The position numbers and the translations under genes are program-made. Under the pieces are notes generated by a model that did no database searches, was not told the origin of the DNA, and saw only the letters and a program-made list of their open reading frames with translations. A stretch of DNA of 64,000 nucleotides from Pseudomonas putida (lineage in GTDB: Bacteria; Pseudomonadota; Gammaproteobacteria; Pseudomonadales; Pseudomonadaceae), in NCBI RefSeq assembly GCF_028682635.1, contig NZ_JANHLK010000008.1, positions 62,001 through 126,000 on the forward strand, read 5' to 3'. The stretch's first letter is position 1. Every line of letters starts with the position of its first letter. Below, piece by piece: positions 1-8,199 of this stretch.

Positions 1-295
1 AGTCGTTACAGAAATCTCCCCGGACGGGAAAAAGCTGACGATATCGATCAAGGGACGATTCGATTTCGCCAAGCATCAGGAATTTCGAAAATCCTACGAA
101 CAGCAGATCCTCTCAAAGGTCGTGGTCGATCTGAAAGAAGCCACCTACCTCGACAGCTCCGCCCTGGGCATGCTGCTGCTGTTGCGTGACCATGCCGGTG
201 GCGACGATTCCGACATTCGCGTGGTCAACAGCAGTTCCGACGTGAGGAAAATCCTCGCCATTTCCAACTTCGACAAGCTGTTCGACATCAGTTGA
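1..295 (+). CDS. hsbA: HsbA-like STAS anti-sigma factor antagonist (5' end outside window)
   Basis: The reading frame is open from base 2 to the TGA at 293-295 and encodes about 97 residues of a STAS domain. The segment YLDSSALGMLLLLRDHAG carries the conserved serine region that is phosphorylated in such antagonists. The start lies upstream of the window. The stop overlaps the TTG start of the response-regulator phosphatase gene, so the two are probably translationally coupled. In P. aeruginosa, HsbA is (de)phosphorylated by HsbR and binds either FlgM or the diguanylate cyclase HsbD. The assignment to HsbA rests on the domain plus the hsbR-hptB neighbours. Confidence 0.85.
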   Translation, partial: VVTEISPDGKKLTISIKGRFDFAKHQEFRKSYEQQILSKVVVDLKEATYLDSSALGMLLLLRDHAGGDDSDIRVVNSSSDVRKILAISNFDKLFDIS

Positions 296-2007
296 CCACC
301 GTGCAGGTGGTACTCGAACCGCTGACGATCCTGATCGCCGAGGACAGCGCGGCCGACCGCATGCTGTTGTCGAGCATCGTCCGCCGCCAGGGGCATCAAG
401 TGCTGACGGCCGCCAACGGCGCCGAAGCGGTTGACGTGTTTCGCCAGCAACGCCCGCAACTGGTGTTGATGGACGCGATGATGCCGGTGATGGATGGCTT
501 CGAGGCGGCTGCGCACATCAAGGAACTGGCCGGGGAAACCCTGGTGCCCATCATCTTCCTCACCTCGCTGTCGGAAAGCCAGGCGTTGGCCCGCTGCCTG
601 GAGGTGGGCGGTGACGATTTTCTGGCAAAACCCTACAACCAGGTGATCCTCGCCGCCAAGATCAAGGCGATGGACCGCTTGCGGCGTCTGCAGGCCACTG
701 TCTTGCAGCAGCGCGACCAGATCGCCAGGCACCACGAATATCTGCTTAACGAGCAGCGGGTGGCCAAGGCGGTATTCGACAAGGTGGCCCATTCCGGCTG
801 CCTGAATGCCGCCAATATCCGCTACCTGCAATCGCCCTATGCATTGTTCAACGGCGACCTGCTGTTGGCCGCGTTCACCCCGGCAGGGGACATGCATGTC
901 TTGCTCGGCGATTTCACCGGCCATGGCCTGCCTGCTGCCGTTGGCGCCATGCCCCTGGCCGAAGTCTTCTACGGCATGACCACCAAGGGTTACGGCCTCG
1001 CCGAAACCCTGCGCGAGATGAAGGCCAAGCTCAAGCGCATCCTGCCGGTGGACATGTTCTGTTGCGCGACGATGCTGTGCCTGGGTTTCCAGAGCCGCTC
1101 GCTGGAGGTCTGGAACGGCGGCATGCCGGACGGCTACCTGCACAGCATTGCCAGCGGGGCGCGTACGCCACTGACGGCGCGGCATTTGCCGCTGGGTGTA
1201 CTGAGCCCGCAAACCTTCGATGATCGGACCGAAGTGTTCCCGATGGCCATGGGTGACCGGGTGTTCCTGATGTCCGACGGGGTGATCGACACCTGCGATG
1301 CCGATGATCAGCTGTTTGGTGAGCAGCGTTTGCTGCAGGTATTTGCCGCCAATCGTCAGCCCGACACCTTGTTCGAGGACATCGAGCAGGCGCTTCGGGA
1401 CTTTCAAGGGATAACGCGCGACGATGTCAGCATGGTCGAGGTCATCCTGGCGCCACCCGTGCATGCGAGTCCGCCGGTGCCGGTCTATTCCGACAGCGGC
1501 CAGTCCTGTCCCCTGGACTGGTCGGCCAGTTTCGAATTTCGCGCCGCGACCCTCAAACGCTTCAACCCGTTGCCCTATCTGTTGCAATTGCTCCAGGAAG
1601 TGCACGGCCTGCGGGCGCAGAGCGGGGCGCTGTACAGTGTGCTGGCGGAGCTGTACTCCAATGCCCTGGAACATGGGGTGCTGGGCCTGGACTCCAGCCT
1701 CAAGCGCGATGTGTCGGGTTTTACCCGCTATTATCAACAACGCAATGCACGCCTGGACGAGCTGCAGGATGGTTATGTGCGGGTGCATTTGCAAGTTACG
1801 CCAAAGGGCGAGGGTGGTTGCCTGGCGATTCGCGTCGAGGACAGCGGCAAGGGCTTCGATGTCGGGCGGGTGCTGGAGCGCCCGGTCGATCCTGTCCGTC
1901 TGTCCGGGCGCGGCATCAGCCTGATCCGTCAGTTGGGTCAAAATGCATGCTGGTCCGACGACGGTCGCAGTGCCCGCGTGGAGTTTTACTGGAAGGCTCT
2001 GGCATAA
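292..2007 (+). CDS. hsbR: HsbR: response regulator with PP2C phosphatase and HATPase domains
   Basis: The 571-residue product has three parts. An N-terminal receiver domain (about residues 10-130) has acidic residues in LIAEDSAADR and phospho-acceptor D61 in LVLMDAMMP. A SpoIIE/PP2C-type phosphatase core (about 170-390) contains GDFTGHGLPAAVGA and DRVFLMSDGVID. A C-terminal HATPase_c/anti-sigma kinase-like domain (about 430-571) contains the N-box-like LYSNALEHGVLGLD and the glycine motif VEDSGKGFDVG. This matches HsbR, which receives phosphate from HptB and switches between kinase and phosphatase activity on HsbA. The start is TTG at 292, overlapping the upstream stop; no better ATG precedes the receiver domain. 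Confidence 0.9.
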   Translation: MTTVQVVLEPLTILIAEDSAADRMLLSSIVRRQGHQVLTAANGAEAVDVFRQQRPQLVLMDAMMPVMDGFEAAAHIKELAGETLVPIIFLTSLSESQALARCLEVGGDDFLAKPYNQVILAAKIKAMDRLRRLQATVLQQRDQIARHHEYLLNEQRVAKAVFDKVAHSGCLNAANIRYLQSPYALFNGDLLLAAFTPAGDMHVLLGDFTGHGLPAAVGAMPLAEVFYGMTTKGYGLAETLREMKAKLKRILPVDMFCCATMLCLGFQSRSLEVWNGGMPDGYLHSIASGARTPLTARHLPLGVLSPQTFDDRTEVFPMAMGDRVFLMSDGVIDTCDADDQLFGEQRLLQVFAANRQPDTLFEDIEQALRDFQGITRDDVSMVEVILAPPVHASPPVPVYSDSGQSCPLDWSASFEFRAATLKRFNPLPYLLQLLQEVHGLRAQSGALYSVLAELYSNALEHGVLGLDSSLKRDVSGFTRYYQQRNARLDELQDGYVRVHLQVTPKGEGGCLAIRVEDSGKGFDVGRVLERPVDPVRLSGRGISLIRQLGQNACWSDDGRSARVEFYWKALA

Positions 2008-2037
2008 TCCGAAGATTCTTGATCAAGGAGCGAACAA

Positions 2038-2388
2038 GTGACTGACGAACATCTGGACCTGGACGCGCTGAGCGCGTTGCGCGAGGTCATGGAGGACGAG
2101 TATCCGAAATTGCTGGATACCTTTCTCACCGATTCCGAAGAGCGCCTTGGATTGTTGCGCAAGGCGCAGCAGGGCGCGCAACTGATAGAAGAGGCTCACA
2201 GCTTCAAAGGCAGCAGCCTCAATATGGGGGCCGTCAGGCTCGCCGAGCTGTGTGGCCAGCTTGAAAAGAGCGCCAACAGCCTGTCTTCCCTGGATATCAG
2301 TGAACTGATCGCCAAAATCGATGGTGAGTTCGCCTTTGTGCGACCTCTTTACCAGGCTGAGCGGCAGCGGTCCCTGGCGGAAAACTGA
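2038..2388 (+). CDS. hptB: Histidine phosphotransfer protein HptB
   Basis: A 116-residue, all-helical single-domain Hpt protein. H54 in EEAHSFKGSSLNMG is the expected phospho-acceptor, followed by the usual lysine and glycine. In Pseudomonas, HptB collects phosphate from several hybrid sensor kinases, including RetS-type ones, and passes it to HsbR, linking these sensors to swarming, biofilm and the small RNA rsmY. The start is GTG at 2038, preceded by AAGGAG at 2025-2030, a good ribosome site. It follows hsbR by 30 bases in the same direction, so hsbA-hsbR-hptB is likely one transcript. Confidence 0.92.
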   Translation: MTDEHLDLDALSALREVMEDEYPKLLDTFLTDSEERLGLLRKAQQGAQLIEEAHSFKGSSLNMGAVRLAELCGQLEKSANSLSSLDISELIAKIDGEFAFVRPLYQAERQRSLAEN

Positions 2389-2422
2389 GGCCCAGGACGC
2401 TTTTCGTCGGCATCGAGCGAAA

Positions 2423-2440
2423 CTGGCTCGCCCCTTGCAA
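2423..2440 (+). promoter_or_regulatory. Predicted sigma54 promoter of fliK
   Basis: CTGGCTCG-CCCC-TTGCAA matches the sigma54 consensus, with GG at 2425-2426 and GC at 2437-2438 separated by exactly 10 bases. It lies about 50 bases upstream of fliK and after the hptB stop. FleQ/RpoN control of class II flagellar genes is established in Pseudomonas; use of this site is inferred. Confidence 0.7.
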
Positions 2441-2488
2441 TCAATTCTTCAACTGTACCTACGATCCCAGTGCAGCGGAGACCGTTAA

Positions 2489-3763
2489 ATGCCCCTTACG
2501 CCCCAATCACTGCTGCTGGCCGCTACTCAGGCCAAGAGCAAGACCGTCTCCGCCCCTGCCGCCACAGTGGCCGCCGAGCCCATGGACAAGGCCTCCAGCT
2601 TCTCTCAGGTGTATGCCAGGCAGGCTCGGAACACGTCCGTAGCCGCTGAAGCACCTGCGAAACCAGCGCGTGACAAGGTCGAAGATAGCGTCGGTCAAAA
2701 GGATGATAACGCTGCCGCCGAGAAGCCCGCCGTTGCCGATAGCGGCAAAGGCTTGCCCGCCGATAAACCGACGCAAGACGACAAGCAGGCCGACGCCGAT
2801 TCGACGGATGCCGGTCAGGCAGCGATCGCCGATGCGGTGCCTGTCGACCCTGCCTCGGTGCCTGTGGTCGCGGCGCCTGTTGTGGCTGAGCAGCCACCCG
2901 TTGAAGCGATTGTTGCAGCGGTCGTCCCGCCAGCAGTCCCCGCCACCGACACCGGTTTCGATCCCGAAGCCGACCCGCTCGACGCCTTGCCAGCCCTGCG
3001 CATGGCCATGGAGCAGAGCGGGCATGTCTCGGCCTCGAGCCAGGCAGCCAAGTCGGCACCGACCCAGGCCGACGGCGAGCCGACTTCGGCGCAGACCTTT
3101 GCCGCCGGCATGGCGAACATGCTCGATGTGCAGGCCGACCAGGACAGCACCAGCCAGGGTGGCGAAAAAGCCTTCAGTGGCCTGATCGATGCGGGCCTCA
3201 AGGATCTCACATCGGCCAGCAGCGATACCCGGGTCGACGATTTCGCCAACCGACTGGCGGCACTGACCCAGGCGGCCACGCCGAAAACCGCCAACGCCGT
3301 GCCGGTCAACCAGCCCATCGCGATGCATCAGAGCGGCTGGACCGAAGAAGTGGTGAACCGGGTCATGTACCTGTCCAGCGCCAACCTCAAGGCGGCCGAC
3401 ATCCAGTTGCAGCCGGCCGAACTCGGCCGCCTCGACATTCGGGTGAACATGGTGCCCGACCAGCAGACCCAGGTGACCTTCATGAGCGCCCATCCGGGTG
3501 TGCGGGAAGCGCTGGACGGCCAGATGCATCGCCTGCGCGACATGTTCGCCCAGCAGGGCATGGGCCAGGTGGACGTCAATGTGTCCGACCAGTCCCGCGG
3601 TTCGCAGGATCAGGGTCAGCAACAGCAGGCGCAGAGCGGGCGTGCCAGTGCTGGCGGTGGACGTCTGGATGCCATGGATGACGAGATCGCGCCGAGCGTG
3701 ACCGAAGTGGCCGCAACGGCTACCCGGGTGATCGGCTCCAGTGCCGTCGACTACTACGCCTGA
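2489..3763 (+). CDS. fliK: Flagellar hook-length control protein FliK
   Basis: The 424-residue protein has a long, low-complexity Ala/Pro/Asp-rich N-terminal ruler region (about 20-270) and a compact C-terminal Flg_hook domain (about 275-370). That domain contains IQLQPAELGRLDIRV and the segment through VREALDGQMHRLRDMF. FliK is secreted as a molecular ruler and switches FlhB from rod/hook to filament substrate export. The tail after residue 370 is Gln/Ser/Gly-rich, as is common. A sigma54 promoter lies just upstream and a strong inverted repeat follows the stop, so it may be a monocistronic unit separate from fliL-flhB. Confidence 0.93.
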   Translation: MPLTPQSLLLAATQAKSKTVSAPAATVAAEPMDKASSFSQVYARQARNTSVAAEAPAKPARDKVEDSVGQKDDNAAAEKPAVADSGKGLPADKPTQDDKQADADSTDAGQAAIADAVPVDPASVPVVAAPVVAEQPPVEAIVAAVVPPAVPATDTGFDPEADPLDALPALRMAMEQSGHVSASSQAAKSAPTQADGEPTSAQTFAAGMANMLDVQADQDSTSQGGEKAFSGLIDAGLKDLTSASSDTRVDDFANRLAALTQAATPKTANAVPVNQPIAMHQSGWTEEVVNRVMYLSSANLKAADIQLQPAELGRLDIRVNMVPDQQTQVTFMSAHPGVREALDGQMHRLRDMFAQQGMGQVDVNVSDQSRGSQDQGQQQQAQSGRASAGGGRLDAMDDEIAPSVTEVAATATRVIGSSAVDYYA

Positions 3764-3777
3764 TTCGCGATGCTCCT

Positions 3778-3855
3778 AAAAGATCGCAGCCTGCGGCAGC
3801 TCCTACAGGGGAATGTGTACACCCTGTAGGAGCTGCCGCAGGCTGCGATCTTTTT
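3778..3855. repeat. Inverted repeat (agatcgcagcctgcggcagc family), likely terminator of fliK
   Basis: Two arms of about 32 bases (AAAGATCGCAGCCTGCGGCA... and its complement) face each other around a loop of about 12 bases, and the right arm ends in TTTTTT. The same family occurs at 10800-10875, 26320-26395, 39438-39525 and as a half copy at 36563-36587. The dyad and T run make it a plausible terminator between fliK and the promoter of fliL. Confidence 0.85.
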
Positions 3856-3860
3856 TGTTT

Positions 3861-3878
3861 CTGGCATAACACTTGCTC
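3861..3878 (+). promoter_or_regulatory. Predicted sigma54 promoter of the fliL operon
   Basis: CTGGCATAACACTTGCTC has GG at 3863-3864 and GC at 3875-3876, exactly 10 bases apart, with good matches to TGGCA and TTGC. It lies about 50 bases before fliL, immediately after the inverted repeat. Confidence 0.75.
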
Positions 3879-3927
3879 TTGCCTTGCCGTGCGACTGTGA
3901 AAACCCGAATAGTGACGGATTATTGGC

Positions 3928-4428
3928 ATGGCGAAGAGCGACGCAGCAGTAAAAGACCCCGCAACCAAAGGCAAACTCAAGCTGATCATCTTGATCGTGG
4001 TGGCGCTGCTGCTGGCGATCGGCTTGTCCGTTGGCGCGACCTGGTACTTCATGCACAGCGCCCAGAACAAGCCTGCCGTCGAAGCTGAAACCGCCGCTTT
4101 GGGCAAGCAGCCAGCGGTGTTCGAGCCGATGGCCCCGGCGTTCGTCGCCAACTACACCCAGAACGGTCGCCAACGCTACATGCAAGTGAGCATCACCATG
4201 CTCGCGCGCAACCAGGCGGATCTGGACGCGCTCAAGGTGCACATGCCCGTGATCCGCAACAACCTGGTGATGCTGTTCTCCGGTCAGGATTTCGCGACCC
4301 TCGCCTCGCCGGTCGGCCAGGAAATGTTGCGCCAGAAGGCCACGGCCAGCGTCCAGGAAGTGGCGCAGAAAGAGCTCGGCAAAGTGGTGATCGAACAGTT
4401 GCTTTTCACTAATTTCGTACTGCAGTAG
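3928..4428 (+). CDS. fliL: Flagellar basal-body-associated protein FliL
   Basis: A 166-residue inner-membrane protein. A short cytoplasmic, Lys-rich N-terminus precedes one membrane segment (about residues 16-38, LIILIVVALLLAIGLSVGAT), and a periplasmic FliL domain follows. FliL surrounds the MotAB-type stator units and influences torque and swarming. It opens the gene block fliL-M-N-O-P-Q-R-flhB, and its stop is 9 bases before fliM. The ATG at 3928 gives the family's usual length and N-terminus. Confidence 0.93.
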   Translation: MAKSDAAVKDPATKGKLKLIILIVVALLLAIGLSVGATWYFMHSAQNKPAVEAETAALGKQPAVFEPMAPAFVANYTQNGRQRYMQVSITMLARNQADLDALKVHMPVIRNNLVMLFSGQDFATLASPVGQEMLRQKATASVQEVAQKELGKVVIEQLLFTNFVLQ

Positions 4429-4437
4429 GAACACGAC

Positions 4438-5406
4438 ATGGCCGTGCAGGACCTGCTGTCCCAGGATGAGATCGACGCGCTGCTGCATGGCGTCGACGAT
4501 GGTCTGGTACAGACCGATATCGCTGCCGAACCCGGCACCGTCAAGAGCTACGACCTGACCAGCCAGGATCGCATCGTCCGTGGACGCATGCCGACCCTGG
4601 AAATGATCAACGAGCGTTTTGCCCGCTACACGCGCATCAGCATGTTCAACATGCTGCGCCGCTCGGCAGACGTGGCGGTCGGTGGCGTGCAGGTGATGAA
4701 GTTCGGCGAATACGTGCACTCGCTGTACGTGCCGACCAGCCTCAACCTGGTCAAGATCAAGCCATTGCGCGGCACTGCGCTGTTCATCCTCGATGCCAAG
4801 CTGGTGTTCAAGCTGGTGGACAACTTCTTCGGCGGCGATGGCCGCCACGCCAAGATCGAAGGGCGTGAATTCACCCCGACCGAGCTGCGCGTGGTGCGCA
4901 TGGTCCTGGAGCAGGCCTTCGTCGACTTGAAAGAAGCCTGGCAGGCGATCATGGAAGTGAACTTCGAGTACATCAACTCGGAAGTGAACCCGGCCATGGC
5001 CAACATCGTCGGCCCGAGCGAGGCCATCGTGGTGTCGACCTTCCACATCGAACTCGATGGCGGTGGCGGTGACCTGCACGTGACCATGCCTTACTCGATG
5101 ATCGAGCCGGTGCGCGAAATGCTCGATGCCGGCTTCCAGTCCGATCTCGACGACCAGGACGAGCGTTGGGTCAACGCCTTGCGCCAGGACGTGATGGACG
5201 TCGACGTACCGATCAACGCCACGGTTGCCCGTCGCCAGTTGAAGCTGCGCGACATCCTGCACATGCAGCCGGGGGATGTGATCCCGGTGGACATGCAGGA
5301 AGAACTGGTCATGCGCGCCAACGGCGTGCCGGCCTTCAAGGTCAAGATGGGCTCGCACAAGGGCAACCTTGCGCTGCAGGTTATCGAGCCGATCGAGCGT
5401 CGTTGA
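4438..5406 (+). CDS. fliM: Flagellar motor switch protein FliM
   Basis: The 322-residue product has the N-terminal CheY-P-binding peptide (LSQDEIDALLHGV, residues 6-18), a central CheC-like middle domain (about 45-230) and a C-terminal SpoA domain (about 250-320, LHMQPGDVIPVDM). FliM forms the middle of the C-ring and transmits CheY-P binding to reverse rotation. Length and motifs are normal for the family. It follows fliL closely and is separated from fliN by 62 bases. Confidence 0.97.
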   Translation: MAVQDLLSQDEIDALLHGVDDGLVQTDIAAEPGTVKSYDLTSQDRIVRGRMPTLEMINERFARYTRISMFNMLRRSADVAVGGVQVMKFGEYVHSLYVPTSLNLVKIKPLRGTALFILDAKLVFKLVDNFFGGDGRHAKIEGREFTPTELRVVRMVLEQAFVDLKEAWQAIMEVNFEYINSEVNPAMANIVGPSEAIVVSTFHIELDGGGGDLHVTMPYSMIEPVREMLDAGFQSDLDDQDERWVNALRQDVMDVDVPINATVARRQLKLRDILHMQPGDVIPVDMQEELVMRANGVPAFKVKMGSHKGNLALQVIEPIERR

Positions 5407-5433
5407 GGCGGCGCCACTCCCCCTATTTAATTG

Positions 5434-5452
5434 ACTCTTCTGACTGAAGAGT
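5434..5452. other. Short stem-loop in the fliM-fliN gap
   Basis: ACTCTTC and GAAGAGT form a perfect 7-bp stem around the loop TGACT. No T run follows, so it does not look like a terminator. It could affect mRNA processing or the relative translation of fliN, but no function can be shown from sequence. Confidence 0.45.
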
Positions 5453-5468
5453 TGTTCGCCGAGGACAA

Positions 5469-5930
5469 ATGATGGCTGACCACATGAATACCCAGGACGA
5501 CCAGGCGCTGGCCGATGAGTGGGCTGCGGCCCTGGAAGAAGCCGGTGACGCCGGCCAGGCCGATATCGACGCCTTGCTGGCCGCCGATGCGGGTCGTTCC
5601 TCGTCCAATCGCCTGCCTATGGAAGAATTCGGCAGCGTGCCGAGGAGCAACGAGCCGGTGAGCCTGGAAGGCCCGAACCTGGACGTGATCCTCGACATTC
5701 CGGTGTCGATCTCCATGGAAGTCGGCAGCACCGACATCAACATCCGTAACCTGTTGCAGCTCAACCAGGGCTCGGTCATCGAGCTCGATCGCCTGGCCGG
5801 TGAACCGCTGGACGTGCTGGTCAACGGCACCCTCATCGCCCATGGCGAAGTGGTGGTGGTCAACGAGAAGTTCGGCATCCGCCTGACCGACGTGATCAGC
5901 CCAAGCGAACGCATCAAGAAGCTGCGCTGA
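5469..5930 (+). CDS. fliN: Flagellar motor switch protein FliN
   Basis: A 153-residue protein with an acidic, variable N-terminus and a C-terminal SpoA domain (about residues 70-150) containing LDIPVSISMEVGSTDINI and LDVLVNGTLIAHGEVVV. FliN forms the base of the C-ring and docks the FliH/FliI export ATPase. Two adjacent ATGs exist at 5469 and 5472; the ribosome site GAGGA (5461-5465) is better spaced for 5472. The next gene starts directly after its stop. Confidence 0.95.
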   Translation: MMADHMNTQDDQALADEWAAALEEAGDAGQADIDALLAADAGRSSSNRLPMEEFGSVPRSNEPVSLEGPNLDVILDIPVSISMEVGSTDINIRNLLQLNQGSVIELDRLAGEPLDVLVNGTLIAHGEVVVVNEKFGIRLTDVISPSERIKKLR

Positions 5931-6383
5931 GTGAAAAGGCTTTTGGGATTGTTCTTGGGGCTGGCGCTGGTCTTGCCCTGCAGTGTGCTGGCCGCCGAGC
6001 CTGTCGCCAATGCCGCCGCCGCGCCTGTGGCCAGCAGCGGCGTGGCCGGGCAGTTGACACAACTGGTGTTTGGTTTGTTGCTGGTGCTGGGGCTGATTTT
6101 CTTCCTCGCCTGGCTCTTGCGCCGGGTGCAACAGGCCGGGCCGGCGGGCAAGGGGCAGGTGATCGAGCTGATCGGTTCCCGCGCACTGGGGCCCCGTGAT
6201 CGCCTGATGCTGGTGCAGGTCGGCAACGAGCAGATCCTGCTTGGCCTGAGCCCGGGCACCATCACGGCGCTGCATGTGCTCAAGGAGCCGGTGCAGGTGC
6301 CGAGCGCGACCGAGAAAGCCACCCCGGAGTTCGCCCAGCGCCTGATGGAGCTGATGGGCAAGGATCAGAAGGATAAGAAGTAA
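5931..6383 (+). CDS. fliO: Flagellar biosynthetic protein FliO
   Basis: The 150-residue protein has an N-terminal hydrophobic signal-like segment ([20 protein letters not shown]) and a second membrane segment (about 43-62, [19 protein letters not shown]). A cytoplasmic domain with the FliO-typical [20 protein letters not shown] follows. FliO helps assemble the FliP ring of the export gate. The start is GTG at 5931, immediately after the fliN stop, and the stop overlaps the fliP ATG, so the genes are tightly coupled. Confidence 0.92.
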   Translation: MKRLLGLFLGLALVLPCSVLAAEPVANAAAAPVASSGVAGQLTQLVFGLLLVLGLIFFLAWLLRRVQQAGPAGKGQVIELIGSRALGPRDRLMLVQVGNEQILLGLSPGTITALHVLKEPVQVPSATEKATPEFAQRLMELMGKDQKDKK

Positions 6384-7141
6384 TGGCTGCGCTGCGCATC
6401 ATCCTGACGCTGGCCCTGATGCTGGCCGCGCCGCTGGCGATCGCCGCCGATCCATTGTCGATCCCGGCCATCACGCTCGGCACCAATGCCGAGGGCGCCC
6501 AGGAATATTCGGTCAGCCTGCAGATCCTGCTGATCATGACCGCGCTGAGTTTCATCCCGGCGTTCGTCATGCTGATGACCAGTTTCACTCGCATCATCAT
6601 TGTCTTCTCGATCCTGCGCCAGGCCCTGGGCTTGCAGCAGACGCCGTCGAACCAGATCCTCACCGGCATGGCGCTGTTCCTCACCCTGTTCATCATGGCG
6701 CCGGTGTTCGACCGGGTGAACCAGGATGCCTTGCAACCTTACCTCGCGGAAAAAATGACCGCCCAGGATGCCGTGGCCAAGGCCCAGGTGCCGATCAAGG
6801 ACTTCATGCTGGCCCAGACGCGCACCAGTGACCTGGAGCTGTTCATGCGCCTGTCCAAGCGCACCGACATCGCCACGCCGGATCAGGCGCCGCTGACCAT
6901 CCTGGTGCCGGCGTTCGTCACCTCGGAACTCAAGACCGCGTTCCAGATCGGCTTCATGATCTTCATCCCGTTCCTGATCATCGACCTGGTCGTGGCCAGC
7001 GTGCTGATGGCGATGGGCATGATGATGCTCTCGCCGCTGATCATTTCCCTGCCGTTCAAGATCATGCTGTTCGTGCTGGTCGATGGCTGGGCCCTGATCA
7101 TCGGCACCCTCGCCAGCAGCTTCGGCGGTGTGTCGCCATGA
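6383..7141 (+). CDS. fliP: Flagellar export gate protein FliP
   Basis: A 252-residue membrane protein with a cleavable signal peptide (about residues 1-22, ending AIA-ADP) and four hydrophobic segments. The FliP-family region [20 protein letters not shown] sits near residue 80. FliP forms the core pentamer of the type III export gate with FliQ and FliR. The ATG at 6383 overlaps the fliO stop by one base, and the gene's end overlaps fliQ by four bases. Confidence 0.96.
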   Translation: MAALRIILTLALMLAAPLAIAADPLSIPAITLGTNAEGAQEYSVSLQILLIMTALSFIPAFVMLMTSFTRIIIVFSILRQALGLQQTPSNQILTGMALFLTLFIMAPVFDRVNQDALQPYLAEKMTAQDAVAKAQVPIKDFMLAQTRTSDLELFMRLSKRTDIATPDQAPLTILVPAFVTSELKTAFQIGFMIFIPFLIIDLVVASVLMAMGMMMLSPLIISLPFKIMLFVLVDGWALIIGTLASSFGGVSP

Positions 7142-7407
7142 CGCCTGAAGTCGCCGTCGACATCTTTCGCGAAGCATTGTGGCTGACCACCCTGATGGTC
7201 GCGGTGCTGGTGATTCCGAGCCTGCTCGTGGGGCTGCTGGTGGCGATGTTCCAGGCCGCCACCCAGATCAACGAACAGACCTTGAGTTTCCTGCCGCGCC
7301 TGCTGGTGATGCTGGTGACGCTGATCGTCGCCGGCCCCTGGCTGGTGCAGACCTTCATGGAATACATCCTGCAGTTGTACGGCAGCATTCCGCAGGTCAT
7401 CGGCTAG
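7138..7407 (+). CDS. fliQ: Flagellar export gate protein FliQ
   Basis: An 89-residue protein with two hydrophobic hairpin segments (about 15-40 and 55-75) and the conserved loop [20 protein letters not shown]. Four FliQ copies pack around the FliP5R1 core of the export gate. It overlaps the fliP end (ATGA) and is three bases before fliR. Length is standard. Confidence 0.96.
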   Translation: MTPEVAVDIFREALWLTTLMVAVLVIPSLLVGLLVAMFQAATQINEQTLSFLPRLLVMLVTLIVAGPWLVQTFMEYILQLYGSIPQVIG

Positions 7408-7410
7408 ACC

Positions 7411-8196
7411 ATGTCGTCGCTGCTGCAGCTGACCGATACCCAGATCAGCACCTGGGTGGCGACCTTCATGTTGCCGCTGTTTCGCGTCGGCGCCTTGCTG
7501 ATGGTCATGCCGGTGTTTGGCACCGCCCTGGTGCCCAAGCGCATCCGCCTGTACTTCGCCCTGGCCATCACCGTGGTCATCGCCCCGGGCCTGCCACCGA
7601 TGCCGCCGGTGAATGCGCTGGACTTGAGCGGGCTGCTGCTGATTGCCGAGCAGATCCTCGTCGGCGCGATCCTGGGGTTCTCCCTGCAACTGTTCTTCCA
7701 GGCCTTCGTGGTGGCGGGGCAGATAGTCGCGATCCAGATGGGCATGGGCTTCGCCTCGATGGTCGACCCCACCAACGGCGTGTCGGTGGCAGTGATCGGA
7801 CAGTTCTTCACCATGCTGGTGACGCTGCTGTTCCTTTCCATGAACGGCCACCTGGTGGTGTTCGAGGTGCTGACCGAGAGCTTCACCACGTTGCCGGTCG
7901 GTAGCGGCCTGATGGTCAACCACTACTGGGAGCTGGCCGGCAAGCTCGGCTGGGTGCTCGGCGCGGCGCTGCTGCTGGTGCTGCCGGCGATCACCGCGCT
8001 GTTGGTGGTCAACATCGCATTTGGCGTGATGACCCGGGCGGCGCCGCAACTGAACATTTTCTCCATTGGCTTCCCGCTGACCCTGGTGCTCGGCATGTTC
8101 ATCCTCTGGGTCGGGCTGGCGGACATTCTCAATCAGTATCAACCGCTGGCTTCCGAGGCCCTGCAGTTTTTACGCGAACTGGCACAGGCGCGCTAA
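7411..8196 (+). CDS. fliR: Flagellar export gate protein FliR
   Basis: A 261-residue protein with about six hydrophobic segments. FliR-family sequence includes FRVGALLMVMPVFGTALVPKRIR near the N-terminus and QIVAIQMGMGFASMVDP centrally. A single FliR completes the helical FliP5Q4R1 gate. It has the usual length and starts with ATG three bases after fliQ; flhB follows after three bases. Confidence 0.96.
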   Translation: MSSLLQLTDTQISTWVATFMLPLFRVGALLMVMPVFGTALVPKRIRLYFALAITVVIAPGLPPMPPVNALDLSGLLLIAEQILVGAILGFSLQLFFQAFVVAGQIVAIQMGMGFASMVDPTNGVSVAVIGQFFTMLVTLLFLSMNGHLVVFEVLTESFTTLPVGSGLMVNHYWELAGKLGWVLGAALLLVLPAITALLVVNIAFGVMTRAAPQLNIFSIGFPLTLVLGMFILWVGLADILNQYQPLASEALQFLRELAQAR

Positions 8197-8199
8197 GGC

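Noticed and set aside
145..1941. Long minus-strand open frame opposite hsbR
   Set aside because: It has no recognisable domain and is rich in His/Gln/Arg, as expected for the complement of a high-GC gene. The + strand carries a complete multi-domain protein.
3754..5358. Minus-strand open frame opposite fliL and fliM
   Set aside because: Shadow of fliL/fliM in a high-GC genome; composition is His/Asp/Gln-biased and no motif is present.
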